From: Pseudosulfitobacter pseudonitzschiae
GTDB taxonomy: Bacteria; Pseudomonadota; Alphaproteobacteria; Rhodobacterales; Rhodobacteraceae
Length of the DNA stretch: 64,000 nt
Direction: 5' to 3'
NCBI RefSeq assembly: GCF_900129395.1
Contig: NZ_FQVP01000003.1
Location: forward strand, 620,001-684,000
This document shows, one piece after another, positions 15,998 to 23,141 of the stretch (positions are counted from its first letter, which is position 1; the number at the start of each line of letters is the position of its first letter). A program made the translations under genes and the position numbers. Under the pieces are notes generated by a model. It ran no database searches. It saw only the letters and a list, made by a program, of their open reading frames with translations, and was not told the origin of the DNA.

Positions 15998-16597
15998 ATG
16001 AGTCAAGACAAACCAAATACCCGCGGTCGCCCCCCCAGCAAGGCCGCCAGATCAAAGGCGCTGAAAGCGGCTGTTGAAATCCTGATGGATCTGGGCTTCG
16101 GACGGCTGACCATTGATGCGGTCGCTGCCCGTTCGGGTGTCGGCAAGCCGACCATCTACAGGAATTGGGCCAATGCCAGTGAATTGGCGATGGCGGCGCT
16201 CATGGAAAGCCAGCCGACAGAGCCCGTGCAGGCAACAGGTGCGCTGTCCGAGCGTTTGGAACATCAGGTTATGTCCATCGTGACGGCTTTTGCGACCACG
16301 CGGGGGCGGCAAATCGGACTTGCGCTTGCGGCCGCGGATCGGGACAGCGAAATGACCCGCGCCTTTCGCAATCGCGTGATCCTGTCAGGGCGTGAGATCG
16401 GCCGGGCGACCATATCTCAAGCCGTCAAAGCAGGAGAGATCGCAGCCCCCCGCGACACCGAAGTCGTGCTGGACATGATCTATGCCCCCATATTCTACCG
16501 TCTGCTTGTGGGCCACTTGCCTTTGGACAGGGACTTTGCAGCGGCCTTGGTTGCACAGGGGCTGGCACTGTTGGGAGCGGGGGATCAACGGGGTTAG
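15998..16597 (+). CDS. TetR/AcrR-family transcriptional regulator
   Basis: A 199-aa repressor. The N-terminal helix-turn-helix has AVEILMDLGFGRLTIDAVAARSGVGKPTIYRNWANASEL (about residues 23-62), a textbook TetR domain. The C-terminal ligand domain is variable and similar to the TetR_C_11 type. The ATG at 15998 lies only 4 bp after the palindrome and has no ribosome site, so translation may be leaderless or start a little downstream. It is divergent from the VOC gene and has no obvious link to the surrounding sugar-acid genes. Confidence 0.9.
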   Translation: MSQDKPNTRGRPPSKAARSKALKAAVEILMDLGFGRLTIDAVAARSGVGKPTIYRNWANASELAMAALMESQPTEPVQATGALSERLEHQVMSIVTAFATTRGRQIGLALAAADRDSEMTRAFRNRVILSGREIGRATISQAVKAGEIAAPRDTEVVLDMIYAPIFYRLLVGHLPLDRDFAAALVAQGLALLGAGDQRG

Positions 16598-16707
16598 CCA
16601 TTTGCATTTGTTCGGCACCCTGCACGTATTCTGACAGCCCACAAGGCGAGGGCCATCCCACCGGGCGGAGGGGGCGAACCCATCGGTGTGATCTTTTGCG
16701 CTGCGGA

Positions 16708-17175
16708 TCAGTCCGATGCGGGCTCTTCAGGATGCGTGCGTGCGAACAGGCGCACATAGGTCAGGGCGGTGGCGCGGGACAGACAGCGTTCCTTTTGCAG
16801 CGCGATCTGCGCGCCGTCGAGGTCCGAGGCCGCCTTGGCCAATGCCTCGATCCGGTCGCATTGCACCATGCCGCCGATCACTTCGTATTTGGCCTCGATC
16901 CGGGCGACGGTGGCGGCGGTGTCCTCGGGCAGCGCTTTCACGCGTTTGCCGATGGCCGCCCCCCATTGCGCACGGGTTTCCGCAAAACAGGCGGTGCTGA
17001 CCGCAGGCGTTTCGGGCGCGCTGTCCATGCAGGCGGCATCCGACGGCTCGACGCAGAGCGTGGGGTCGGTGCCATCCTTGAGCGCTGCGGCAAGGCAGGC
17101 CTCGGCCCCCGCCACCTGTGCCGCGACAGGGTTGCACAATGCGGCAAGCATCGCGGTGTATGTCATTAATCTCAT
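16708..17175 (-). CDS. Secreted LprI/DUF1311-like protein
   Basis: A 155-aa protein with a signal peptide at about residues 1-19 (MRLMTYTAMLAALCNPVAA then Q). The mature part holds six cysteines and the pattern found in lysozyme-inhibitor LprI N-terminal (DUF1311) proteins, including ACFAETRAQWGAAIGKRVKAL and ALQKERCLSRATALTYVRL. It is expected in the periplasm. Its start is 88 bp from the divergent SDR gene, and a TGGTATACCA palindrome sits between them, so it may be co-regulated with sugar-acid catabolism; the reason is not obvious. Function uncertain. Confidence 0.75.
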   Translation of the reverse strand: MRLMTYTAMLAALCNPVAAQVAGAEACLAAALKDGTDPTLCVEPSDAACMDSAPETPAVSTACFAETRAQWGAAIGKRVKALPEDTAATVARIEAKYEVIGGMVQCDRIEALAKAASDLDGAQIALQKERCLSRATALTYVRLFARTHPEEPASD

Positions 17176-17207
17176 CGGGGGCCCTTGCTGCGTATTCTTC
17201 TTGCAAA

Positions 17208-17217
17208 TGGTATACCA
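17208..17217. promoter_or_regulatory. TGGTATACCA operator in the LprI-like / SDR-ltnD-otnKC divergent promoter
   Basis: A perfect 10-bp palindrome, 46 bp upstream of the SDR start and 33 bp upstream of the LprI-like start. It would place the whole rightward tetronate operon under the same regulator as the apionate-type genes. Confidence 0.7.
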
Positions 17218-17262
17218 AGTTGCCAGTTTGCGGCAAGCACTGAGCACATCGGGAGAGTGAAT

Positions 17263-17994
17263 ATGCCATCCATCATCATCACCGGCGCCGGCAGCGGCGT
17301 GGGACGCGCCACGGCCAGGGCTTTTATCGACGCAGGCTGGGACGTGGGGCTGGTCGGGCGGCGCGCGGCGGCGCTGGAGGAGACCGCAGGTGACAGCGGC
17401 GCGCTGGTGCTGCCCTGTGACGTGACCGACGAGGATGCAGTGGATGCGGCCTTTGGCAAGGCCGTGCAGGCCTGGGGGCGGCTTGATGCCCTGTTCAACA
17501 ACGCGGGCGTGTCGCTGGGCGGTGCGCCGCTGGACGAGCTGAAGGTGGCGGATATTCGCAACCTGCTGGACGTGAACATCATGGGGGCGTTCATCGCGGC
17601 GCGTGCCGCCTTTGGCCAGATGCGCAAACAGGACCCGCAGGGCGGGCGCATCATCAACAACGGCTCGGTCAGCGCCTATGTCCCGCGCTGGGGCTCGGCG
17701 CCCTATACGGCGTCGAAACACGCGGTGACGGGTCTGACGCGGACCATTTCGCTGGACGGACGGCGGTTCAACATTGCCTGCGGGCAGATCGACATCGGCA
17801 ACGCGCTGACCGACATGGCGGCGAAGATGACCAAGGGCGTGCCGCAGGCGGACGGATCGAATGCGATCGAACCGGTGATGGATGTGGCCAACGTGGCCTC
17901 CTCGGTGCTGCATATGGCCAGCCTGCCGCTGGACGCGAACGTGCAGTTCATGACCGTGATGGCGACGAACATGCCCTATATCGGGCGCGGCTGA
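17263..17994 (+). CDS. Short-chain dehydrogenase/reductase heading the tetronate operon
   Basis: A 243-aa SDR with TGAGSGVGRATARAF (residues about 6-20), NNAGVS, catalytic Ser in NNGSVSAYVP and YTASKHAVTGLTRTI. Ribosome site GGGAGAG before ATG 17263. It is the first gene of a tightly spaced run SDR-ltnD-otnK-otnC-uxaA-otnI. Such SDRs near DUF1537 kinases often oxidise the primary sugar or epimerise a hydroxyl, but the specific reaction cannot be assigned. A GQIDIGNALTDMAAKMTKGV stretch differs from the usual SDR C-terminus and may shape a small acid-binding pocket. Confidence 0.86.
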   Translation: MPSIIITGAGSGVGRATARAFIDAGWDVGLVGRRAAALEETAGDSGALVLPCDVTDEDAVDAAFGKAVQAWGRLDALFNNAGVSLGGAPLDELKVADIRNLLDVNIMGAFIAARAAFGQMRKQDPQGGRIINNGSVSAYVPRWGSAPYTASKHAVTGLTRTISLDGRRFNIACGQIDIGNALTDMAAKMTKGVPQADGSNAIEPVMDVANVASSVLHMASLPLDANVQFMTVMATNMPYIGRG

Positions 17995-18078
17995 CATACG
18001 GCGGGGCGGTCAGCGGGCGCTGCGACGGTCAAGGTCGTCGGGGGCCGGACCTGCAAGGTTCAAGCGAGGAGGTGTCGG

Positions 18079-18978
18079 ATGACACGAGGGACGGTGGCCA
18101 TTTTTGGTCTTGGTGCGATGGGCGGCGGCATGGCGGGGGCTTTGGTGCGCGCCGGTCTGGTGACGCACGGCTTTGACGTGAACGCCGACGCCGTGGCGCG
18201 GTTCCGGGCTGCAGGCGGGGCAGAGGGCACGCTGGAAGAGGTGGCCGCGACGCTGGACGCGGTTGTGGTCGTGGTGGTGAATGCGGCGCAGACCGAGGAC
18301 GTGTTGTTCGGGGCCAACGGCATCGCGGGCAAGCTGGCCAAGGGCACGGTCGTGGTGGCCTGCGCCACGGTGCCGCCGGAGTTTGCGCGCGACATGGCGG
18401 CGCGTTGCGCGGACCTGGGGCTGGAATATCTGGATGCGCCGGTGTCGGGTGGGACCATCCGTGCAGCCGACGGAACCTTGTCGATTCTGGCGTCGGGATC
18501 GGCAGCGGCCTTTGACCGTGCGCGCCCCGCGCTCGAGGCGATGGCCGAGCGGGTGTTCGAACTGGGCGATACGGTCGGTGCCGGATCGTCGATGAAGGCG
18601 GTGAACCAGATGCTGGTGGGCATCCACATCGCCGCCATGGCCGAGGCGATGACATTCGGCATGACCCAAGGGGTTGAACCGGATCAGTTTCTGGAGGTGA
18701 TTTCGCAATGTGCCGGAACGTCCTGGGCGTTGGAAAGTCGCGGGCCGCATGTGCGTGACGGGGATTACACACCGCTGAGTGCGGTGGACATCTGGCCCAA
18801 GGATCTGGGGATTGTCATGGACATTGCCAAGTCGGCGAAGTTCGGTGCGCCGATCACGGCGGCGGCTTTGCAGCAATGGCTGGCGGCGTCGGGCTCGGGT
18901 CTGGGCCGCGAGGATGACGCGGCGGTGGCCAAGGTTTACGCCCGCAACGCCGGGATCACCCTGCCGGGGGACGCATGA
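18079..18978 (+). CDS. ltnD: L-threonate dehydrogenase LtnD
   Basis: NAD-dependent beta-hydroxyacid dehydrogenase (299 aa) oxidising L-threonate at C2. Rossmann motif FGLGAMGGGMAGALV is at residues 9-23. DAPVSGGTIRAADGTLSI binds substrate, and the catalytic lysine is in GAGSSMKAVNQMLVG. Sequence style (EYLDAPVSGGTIRAADG, WPKDLGIV) is that of LtnD rather than GarR. The ribosome site GAGGAGGT is strong, and the stop overlaps the next start by ATGA. The DUF1537 kinase and class II aldolase that follow are the established downstream enzymes for L-threonate, giving dihydroxyacetone phosphate. Confidence 0.9.
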   Translation: MTRGTVAIFGLGAMGGGMAGALVRAGLVTHGFDVNADAVARFRAAGGAEGTLEEVAATLDAVVVVVVNAAQTEDVLFGANGIAGKLAKGTVVVACATVPPEFARDMAARCADLGLEYLDAPVSGGTIRAADGTLSILASGSAAAFDRARPALEAMAERVFELGDTVGAGSSMKAVNQMLVGIHIAAMAEAMTFGMTQGVEPDQFLEVISQCAGTSWALESRGPHVRDGDYTPLSAVDIWPKDLGIVMDIAKSAKFGAPITAAALQQWLAASGSGLGREDDAAVAKVYARNAGITLPGDA

Positions 18979-20222
18979 GCACGGTTCTGGGCGCGATTGC
19001 CGACGATTTTACCGGGGCCACCGATCTGGCCGGCTTGCTGGCGCGCAGCGGGGCGCGGGTGTCTTTGCGCATCGGCGTGCCCGAGGGACCGGTGCAGGAT
19101 GCCGCGCCGTTCGAAGTGATCGCGCTGAAGATCCGCACGGCCCCTGTGGCCGAGGCTGTGGCACAGGCGCGCGCGGCGCAGGGATGGCTGGCGCAGGCGG
19201 GGGCAAAGCGGTTCTTCTGGAAGTATTGTTCGACCTTTGACAGCACGGCGCAGGGCAACATCGGCCCCGTGGCCGAGGCGTTGATGGAGGCCACAGGGGC
19301 GCGGCAGACGATCTATTGCCCGGCTTTTCCTGAAAACGGGCGCACGATTTTCATGGGCAACCTGTTCGTGGGGCAGGTGCCGCTGGCCGAAAGCCCGATG
19401 AAGGACCATCCGCTGACACCCATGCGCGACAGCAATCTGATGCGGCTGCTGGCCCCGCAGGTGACGCGGGACGTGGGGCTGATCGACCGTTTGACGGTGG
19501 CGCGCGGGGCGGATGCGCTGCGCGATGCCTTGGCGCTGGCCGCGCCGCATGTGGTTGTGGATGCGGTGGCGGACAGTGATCTTTATGTGATCGCCGAGGC
19601 CTGCCGCGATGCGGTTCTGATGACCGGAGGCAGTGCGGTGGCGATGCCGCTGCCGGATCTCTACCGCGCGGCGGGGCTTTTGCAGGACGGCGGCGCGGCG
19701 GCAACGTGGCGCGCGGCGGAGGGGCCTGCGCTGGTGCTGTCGGGGTCGTGCTCGGCCATGACACAGGCGCAGGTGGCGCGCTATGCTGCTGCCAACCCCA
19801 GCTATCAGTTGGACCCGCTGGCGCTGGTGCGCGACGGGGTGCAGCCGGTGCTGGACTGGTTGGCGGTGCAATCGGGCGCGCCGATGATTTACGCGACGGC
19901 GGCCCCCGACGTGGTGCGCGCCGCACAGGACAAGCTGGGCCGTGACAAGGCCGGCGCGGTGGTCGAGGACGCGCTGGGCCAGATCGCCATCGCCGCGCGC
20001 GACACGGGCACACGGCGGTTCGTGGTGGCGGGCGGTGAAAGCGCGGGCGCAGTGACACAGGCGCTGGGCGTGACGCGGCTGGACATCGGTCCCGAGATCG
20101 CCCCCGGCGTGCCGTGGTGTGCAGCCAGCAGCGGCGGGTATGACGTGGCGCTGGCGTTGAAATCGGGGAATTTCGGCACGGAAGATTTCTTTGCCACCGC
20201 ATTGGGGACATTGGACACATGA
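18975..20222 (+). CDS. otnK: 3-oxo-tetronate kinase OtnK (DUF1537 family)
   Basis: ATP-dependent kinase (415 aa) phosphorylating 3-oxo-tetronate at O4. The N-terminal domain starts LGAIADDFTGATDLAGLLARSG and has WKYCSTFDSTAQGNIGPVAEAL near residue 80. The C-terminal domain carries VVAGGESAGAVTQALGV and ALKSGNFGTEDFF. It overlaps ltnD upstream and otnC downstream by four bases each, so the three are co-translated. It is the second DUF1537 kinase of the window and is much closer to the characterised OtnK type than the copy at 8.2 kb. Confidence 0.93.
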   Translation: MSTVLGAIADDFTGATDLAGLLARSGARVSLRIGVPEGPVQDAAPFEVIALKIRTAPVAEAVAQARAAQGWLAQAGAKRFFWKYCSTFDSTAQGNIGPVAEALMEATGARQTIYCPAFPENGRTIFMGNLFVGQVPLAESPMKDHPLTPMRDSNLMRLLAPQVTRDVGLIDRLTVARGADALRDALALAAPHVVVDAVADSDLYVIAEACRDAVLMTGGSAVAMPLPDLYRAAGLLQDGGAAATWRAAEGPALVLSGSCSAMTQAQVARYAAANPSYQLDPLALVRDGVQPVLDWLAVQSGAPMIYATAAPDVVRAAQDKLGRDKAGAVVEDALGQIAIAARDTGTRRFVVAGGESAGAVTQALGVTRLDIGPEIAPGVPWCAASSGGYDVALALKSGNFGTEDFFATALGTLDT

Positions 20223-20866
20223 GCGCCGAGGCCGACCTGCGCGAGTTGATCTGTACGCTGGCGAAATCGCTGTATGATCGGGGGCTTACGGGTGGTTCTT
20301 CGGGCAACATCTCAGCTCGTACCGGCGATGGCGGGCTGTTGGTGACGCCGACGGGGTCCAGCTTTGGCCGCCTTGACCCGGCGCGGCTGTCGCTGTTCGA
20401 CAGCAAAGGCATCCATGTGGGCGGTGACAAGCCGACCAAGGAAATGCCGCTGCATTCGGCGTTCTACGAGACACGCAGCACGGCAGGCGCGGTGGTGCAT
20501 CTGCATTCGTGCCATGCGGTGGCTTTGTCGATGCTTGAGGGTGTGGACCCCGACAATTTCCTGCCGCCGCTGACACCCTATGCGATCATGAAACTGGGCA
20601 AGGTCAAGCTGCTGCCGGTGTTCCTGCCCGGCGATCCGGCGATGGGCGACGCAGTGCGCGGACTGGCGGGGAAACGCTCGGCGGTGATGTTGGCCAACCA
20701 CGGGCCGGTGGTGGCGGGCAAGGACGTGGAAGCCGCCTGTTACGCGATCGAGGAACTGGAAGACACCGCACGGCTGGCGCTGCTGACGCATGGCCTGCCG
20801 CGCCGTCCGCTGAGCGATGCGCAGATCAACGACATCGTCACCCGCTTTGACGTGGATTGGGAGTGA
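20219..20866 (+). CDS. otnC: 3-oxo-tetronate 4-phosphate decarboxylase OtnC (class II aldolase family)
   Basis: Metal-dependent class II aldolase/adducin-fold enzyme (215 aa) that decarboxylates 3-oxo-tetronate 4-phosphate to dihydroxyacetone phosphate. Visible: GGSSGNISAR (residues about 23-32), the acid PTKEMPLHSAFYE, metal-binding HLHSCHA, and a third histidine in ANHGPVVAG. The start overlaps the otnK stop (ATGA). Products enter glycolysis directly. The length and motif set match OtnC rather than fuculose- or ribulose-phosphate aldolases. Confidence 0.92.
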   Translation: MSAEADLRELICTLAKSLYDRGLTGGSSGNISARTGDGGLLVTPTGSSFGRLDPARLSLFDSKGIHVGGDKPTKEMPLHSAFYETRSTAGAVVHLHSCHAVALSMLEGVDPDNFLPPLTPYAIMKLGKVKLLPVFLPGDPAMGDAVRGLAGKRSAVMLANHGPVVAGKDVEAACYAIEELEDTARLALLTHGLPRRPLSDAQINDIVTRFDVDWE

Positions 20867-20870
20867 GACC

Positions 20871-22361
20871 ATGAAGACCGTTCGACTGTCTGCCGACGAC
20901 AATGTCGTCACCGCCACCCAGCCGCTGCAAGTGGGCGAGGAAGGCGCCACCATGCTGATCCCGCGCGGCCACAAGATGGCGACGCAGCCCATCGCCAAAG
21001 GGCAAGCCGTGCGCAAATACGCCAACCTGATCGGCTATGCCGCCGAGGACATTGCCCAAGGTGCGCATGTGCACACGCACAATCTGGAATTCCGCGCCGT
21101 CGATACCGAATATGAATTCGGCACCAACCTGCGGCCCGTGACCCCCGCGACCACGCAGGACACCTTTCAGGGCTATCACCGCGCCAATGGCCGTGTCGGC
21201 ACGCGCAACTATATCGCGGTGCTCACCTCGGTGAACTGCTCGGCCACGGCGGCGCGCCAGATCGCGGCGCATTTCACGCCGGACAAGCTGGCGGATTATC
21301 CCAATGTCGACGGCGTGGTGGCCTTTGTCCATGGCACCGGCTGCGCGATGGGCGGCGATGGCACCGGCTTTGAGGTGTTGCAGCGCACGCTGTGGGGCTA
21401 TGCGCGCAATCCCAACGTGGGCGGCGCGCTGCTGGCGGGTCTGGGCTGCGAGATGATGCAGATCGACTGGCTGATCGAGGCCTATGGCCTGACGCCGGGC
21501 CCGTTGTTCCAGACGATGAACATTCAGGACGTGGGGGGCCTGCGCCGCTGTGTCGAACTGGGGGTGAAGAAGATCACCGCCATGCTGCCCGAGGTGAACA
21601 AGGCCACGCGCGCACCTGCACCTGCGTCCGAGTTGATGGTGGCGCTGCAATGTGGTGGGTCCGACGCGTGGTCGGGGGTCACGGCGAACCCGGCTGTCGG
21701 CCATGCCTGCGATCTGCTGGTGGCGCAGGGCGGCACCGGCGTGCTGGCCGAAACGCCCGAGGTTTACGGCGCCGAACACCTGCTGACCGCACGCGCCCAC
21801 GACCGCGCCACGGGCGACAAGCTGGTGGACCTGATCCACTGGTGGGAGGATTACACAGCCCGCAATCGTGGCTCGATGGACAACAACCCCAGCCCCGGCA
21901 ACAAGGCGGGCGGGCTGACCACCATCCTTGAAAAATCGCTGGGGGCGGTGGCCAAGGGGGGCACGACCCCATTGATGGGGGTCTATAAATACGCCGAACC
22001 CGTGACGGCACGCGGGTTCACGTTCATGGACAGTCCCGGATACGACCCAGCGTCGGTCACCGGCCAGATCGCCAGCGGTTGCACCTTGGTGTGCTTTACC
22101 ACGGGTCGCGGCTCGGCCTTTGGCGCGAAACCCTCGCCGTCGATGAAGGTGGCGACCAACACCGAAATGTACACCCGACTGCACGAAGACATGGACGTGA
22201 ACGCAGGCACCATCCTGTCCGAAGGCCGCAGCGTCGAGGAGGTGGGGCGCGAGATTTACGAAATGTGGTTGCGCATGGCCTCGGGCGAGGCCAGCAAATC
22301 CGAGGCGCAGGGGCTGGGCGATTATGAATTCGTGCCTTGGCAGATCGGGGCGGTGATGTGA
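20871..22361 (+). CDS. UxaA/GarD-family sugar-acid dehydratase (SAF plus C-terminal dehydratase domain)
   Basis: A 496-aa full-length altronate/galactarate dehydratase homologue. The N-terminal SAF domain (about residues 1-85) has ATMLIPRGHKMATQPIAKGQ. The catalytic part includes GRVGTRNYIAVLTSVNCS, HGTGCAMG, LGCEMMQ, QCGGSDAWSGVTANPAVG and SPGNKAGGLTTILEKSLGAVAKGG. These enzymes remove water from aldarates or aldonates with iron. It lies 4 bp after otnC and overlaps otnI by one base, an unusual place for a dehydratase because the known tetronate route needs none. Its substrate may therefore be a different acid converging on this pathway. Confidence 0.9.
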   Translation: MKTVRLSADDNVVTATQPLQVGEEGATMLIPRGHKMATQPIAKGQAVRKYANLIGYAAEDIAQGAHVHTHNLEFRAVDTEYEFGTNLRPVTPATTQDTFQGYHRANGRVGTRNYIAVLTSVNCSATAARQIAAHFTPDKLADYPNVDGVVAFVHGTGCAMGGDGTGFEVLQRTLWGYARNPNVGGALLAGLGCEMMQIDWLIEAYGLTPGPLFQTMNIQDVGGLRRCVELGVKKITAMLPEVNKATRAPAPASELMVALQCGGSDAWSGVTANPAVGHACDLLVAQGGTGVLAETPEVYGAEHLLTARAHDRATGDKLVDLIHWWEDYTARNRGSMDNNPSPGNKAGGLTTILEKSLGAVAKGGTTPLMGVYKYAEPVTARGFTFMDSPGYDPASVTGQIASGCTLVCFTTGRGSAFGAKPSPSMKVATNTEMYTRLHEDMDVNAGTILSEGRSVEEVGREIYEMWLRMASGEASKSEAQGLGDYEFVPWQIGAVM

Positions 22362-23098
22362 TGCGGTTTTCGGCAAACCTGGGTTTTTTGTGGACAGAGC
22401 TGCCGCTGCCCGATGCGATCCGCGCGGCGGCGGCAGCGGGGTTTCAGGCGGTGGAATGCCATTGGCCTTATGACGTGCCTGCACAAGAGGTGGCTGCGGC
22501 GCTGCGCGAGACGGGGCTGCCGATGCTGGGCCTGAACACGCGGCGCGGGGCGGCGGGCGAAAACGGGTTGTCTGCGCTGCCCGGTCGCGGGGCAGAGGCC
22601 CGCGCGGCGGTGGACGAGGCGCTCGCCTATGCTGCCGCGACCGACGCCGGGGCCGTGCATGTGATGGCGGGCTTTGCCGAAGGCCCTGAGGCCCATGCGG
22701 CCTTTGTCGAGACCCTGCGCTATGCCTGCGACAGGGCTGACGGGAGGACGATCCTGATCGAGCCGCTGAACCACTACGACGCGCCGGGCTATTTCCTGCG
22801 CACCACGACGCAGGCCGAAGCGATCATTGCCGAGGTGGGGGCCGCGAACCTGAAGCTGATGTTCGACTGCTACCATGTGCAACTGATGGAGGGCGACGTG
22901 ACGCACCGGCTGGAACGGCTGCTGGGGCTGATCGGGCACGTGCAGGTGGCCTCGGTCCCCGACCGCGGTGCGCCGGATCATGGGGAATTGCATTACCCCC
23001 ATGTCTGGGAGGTGCTGGAGCGGCTGGGCTGGGATACGCCCGTTGGGGCGGAGTATCGGCCCGTTGGGCCGACGGAGGCGACGTTGGGTTGGATGTGA
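22361..23098 (+). CDS. otnI: 2-oxo-tetronate isomerase OtnI (hydroxypyruvate isomerase-like)
   Basis: TIM-barrel isomerase (245 aa, AP-endonuclease-2/Hyi family) converting 2-oxo-tetronate to 3-oxo-tetronate, the step between DenD/LtnD and OtnK. It begins MRFSANLGFLWTELPLPDAI and holds family motifs ILIEPLNHYDAPGYFLRTTTQAE (Glu ligand), LMFDCYHVQLMEGD and HVQVASVPDRGAPDHGELHY. The start overlaps the UxaA stop (TGATG). It completes a full tetronate pathway within the window. Hyi itself is very similar, but the neighbourhood favours OtnI. Confidence 0.88.
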   Translation: MRFSANLGFLWTELPLPDAIRAAAAAGFQAVECHWPYDVPAQEVAAALRETGLPMLGLNTRRGAAGENGLSALPGRGAEARAAVDEALAYAAATDAGAVHVMAGFAEGPEAHAAFVETLRYACDRADGRTILIEPLNHYDAPGYFLRTTTQAEAIIAEVGAANLKLMFDCYHVQLMEGDVTHRLERLLGLIGHVQVASVPDRGAPDHGELHYPHVWEVLERLGWDTPVGAEYRPVGPTEATLGWM

Positions 23099-23141
23099 GG
23101 GGGCGCCATCGGCCTCTTGTGAGATCAATGCTGAAGGCCGC

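Noticed and set aside
20838-22484. Minus-strand ORF (548 codons) over the UxaA-type gene
   Set aside because: Antisense shadow without recognisable domains.
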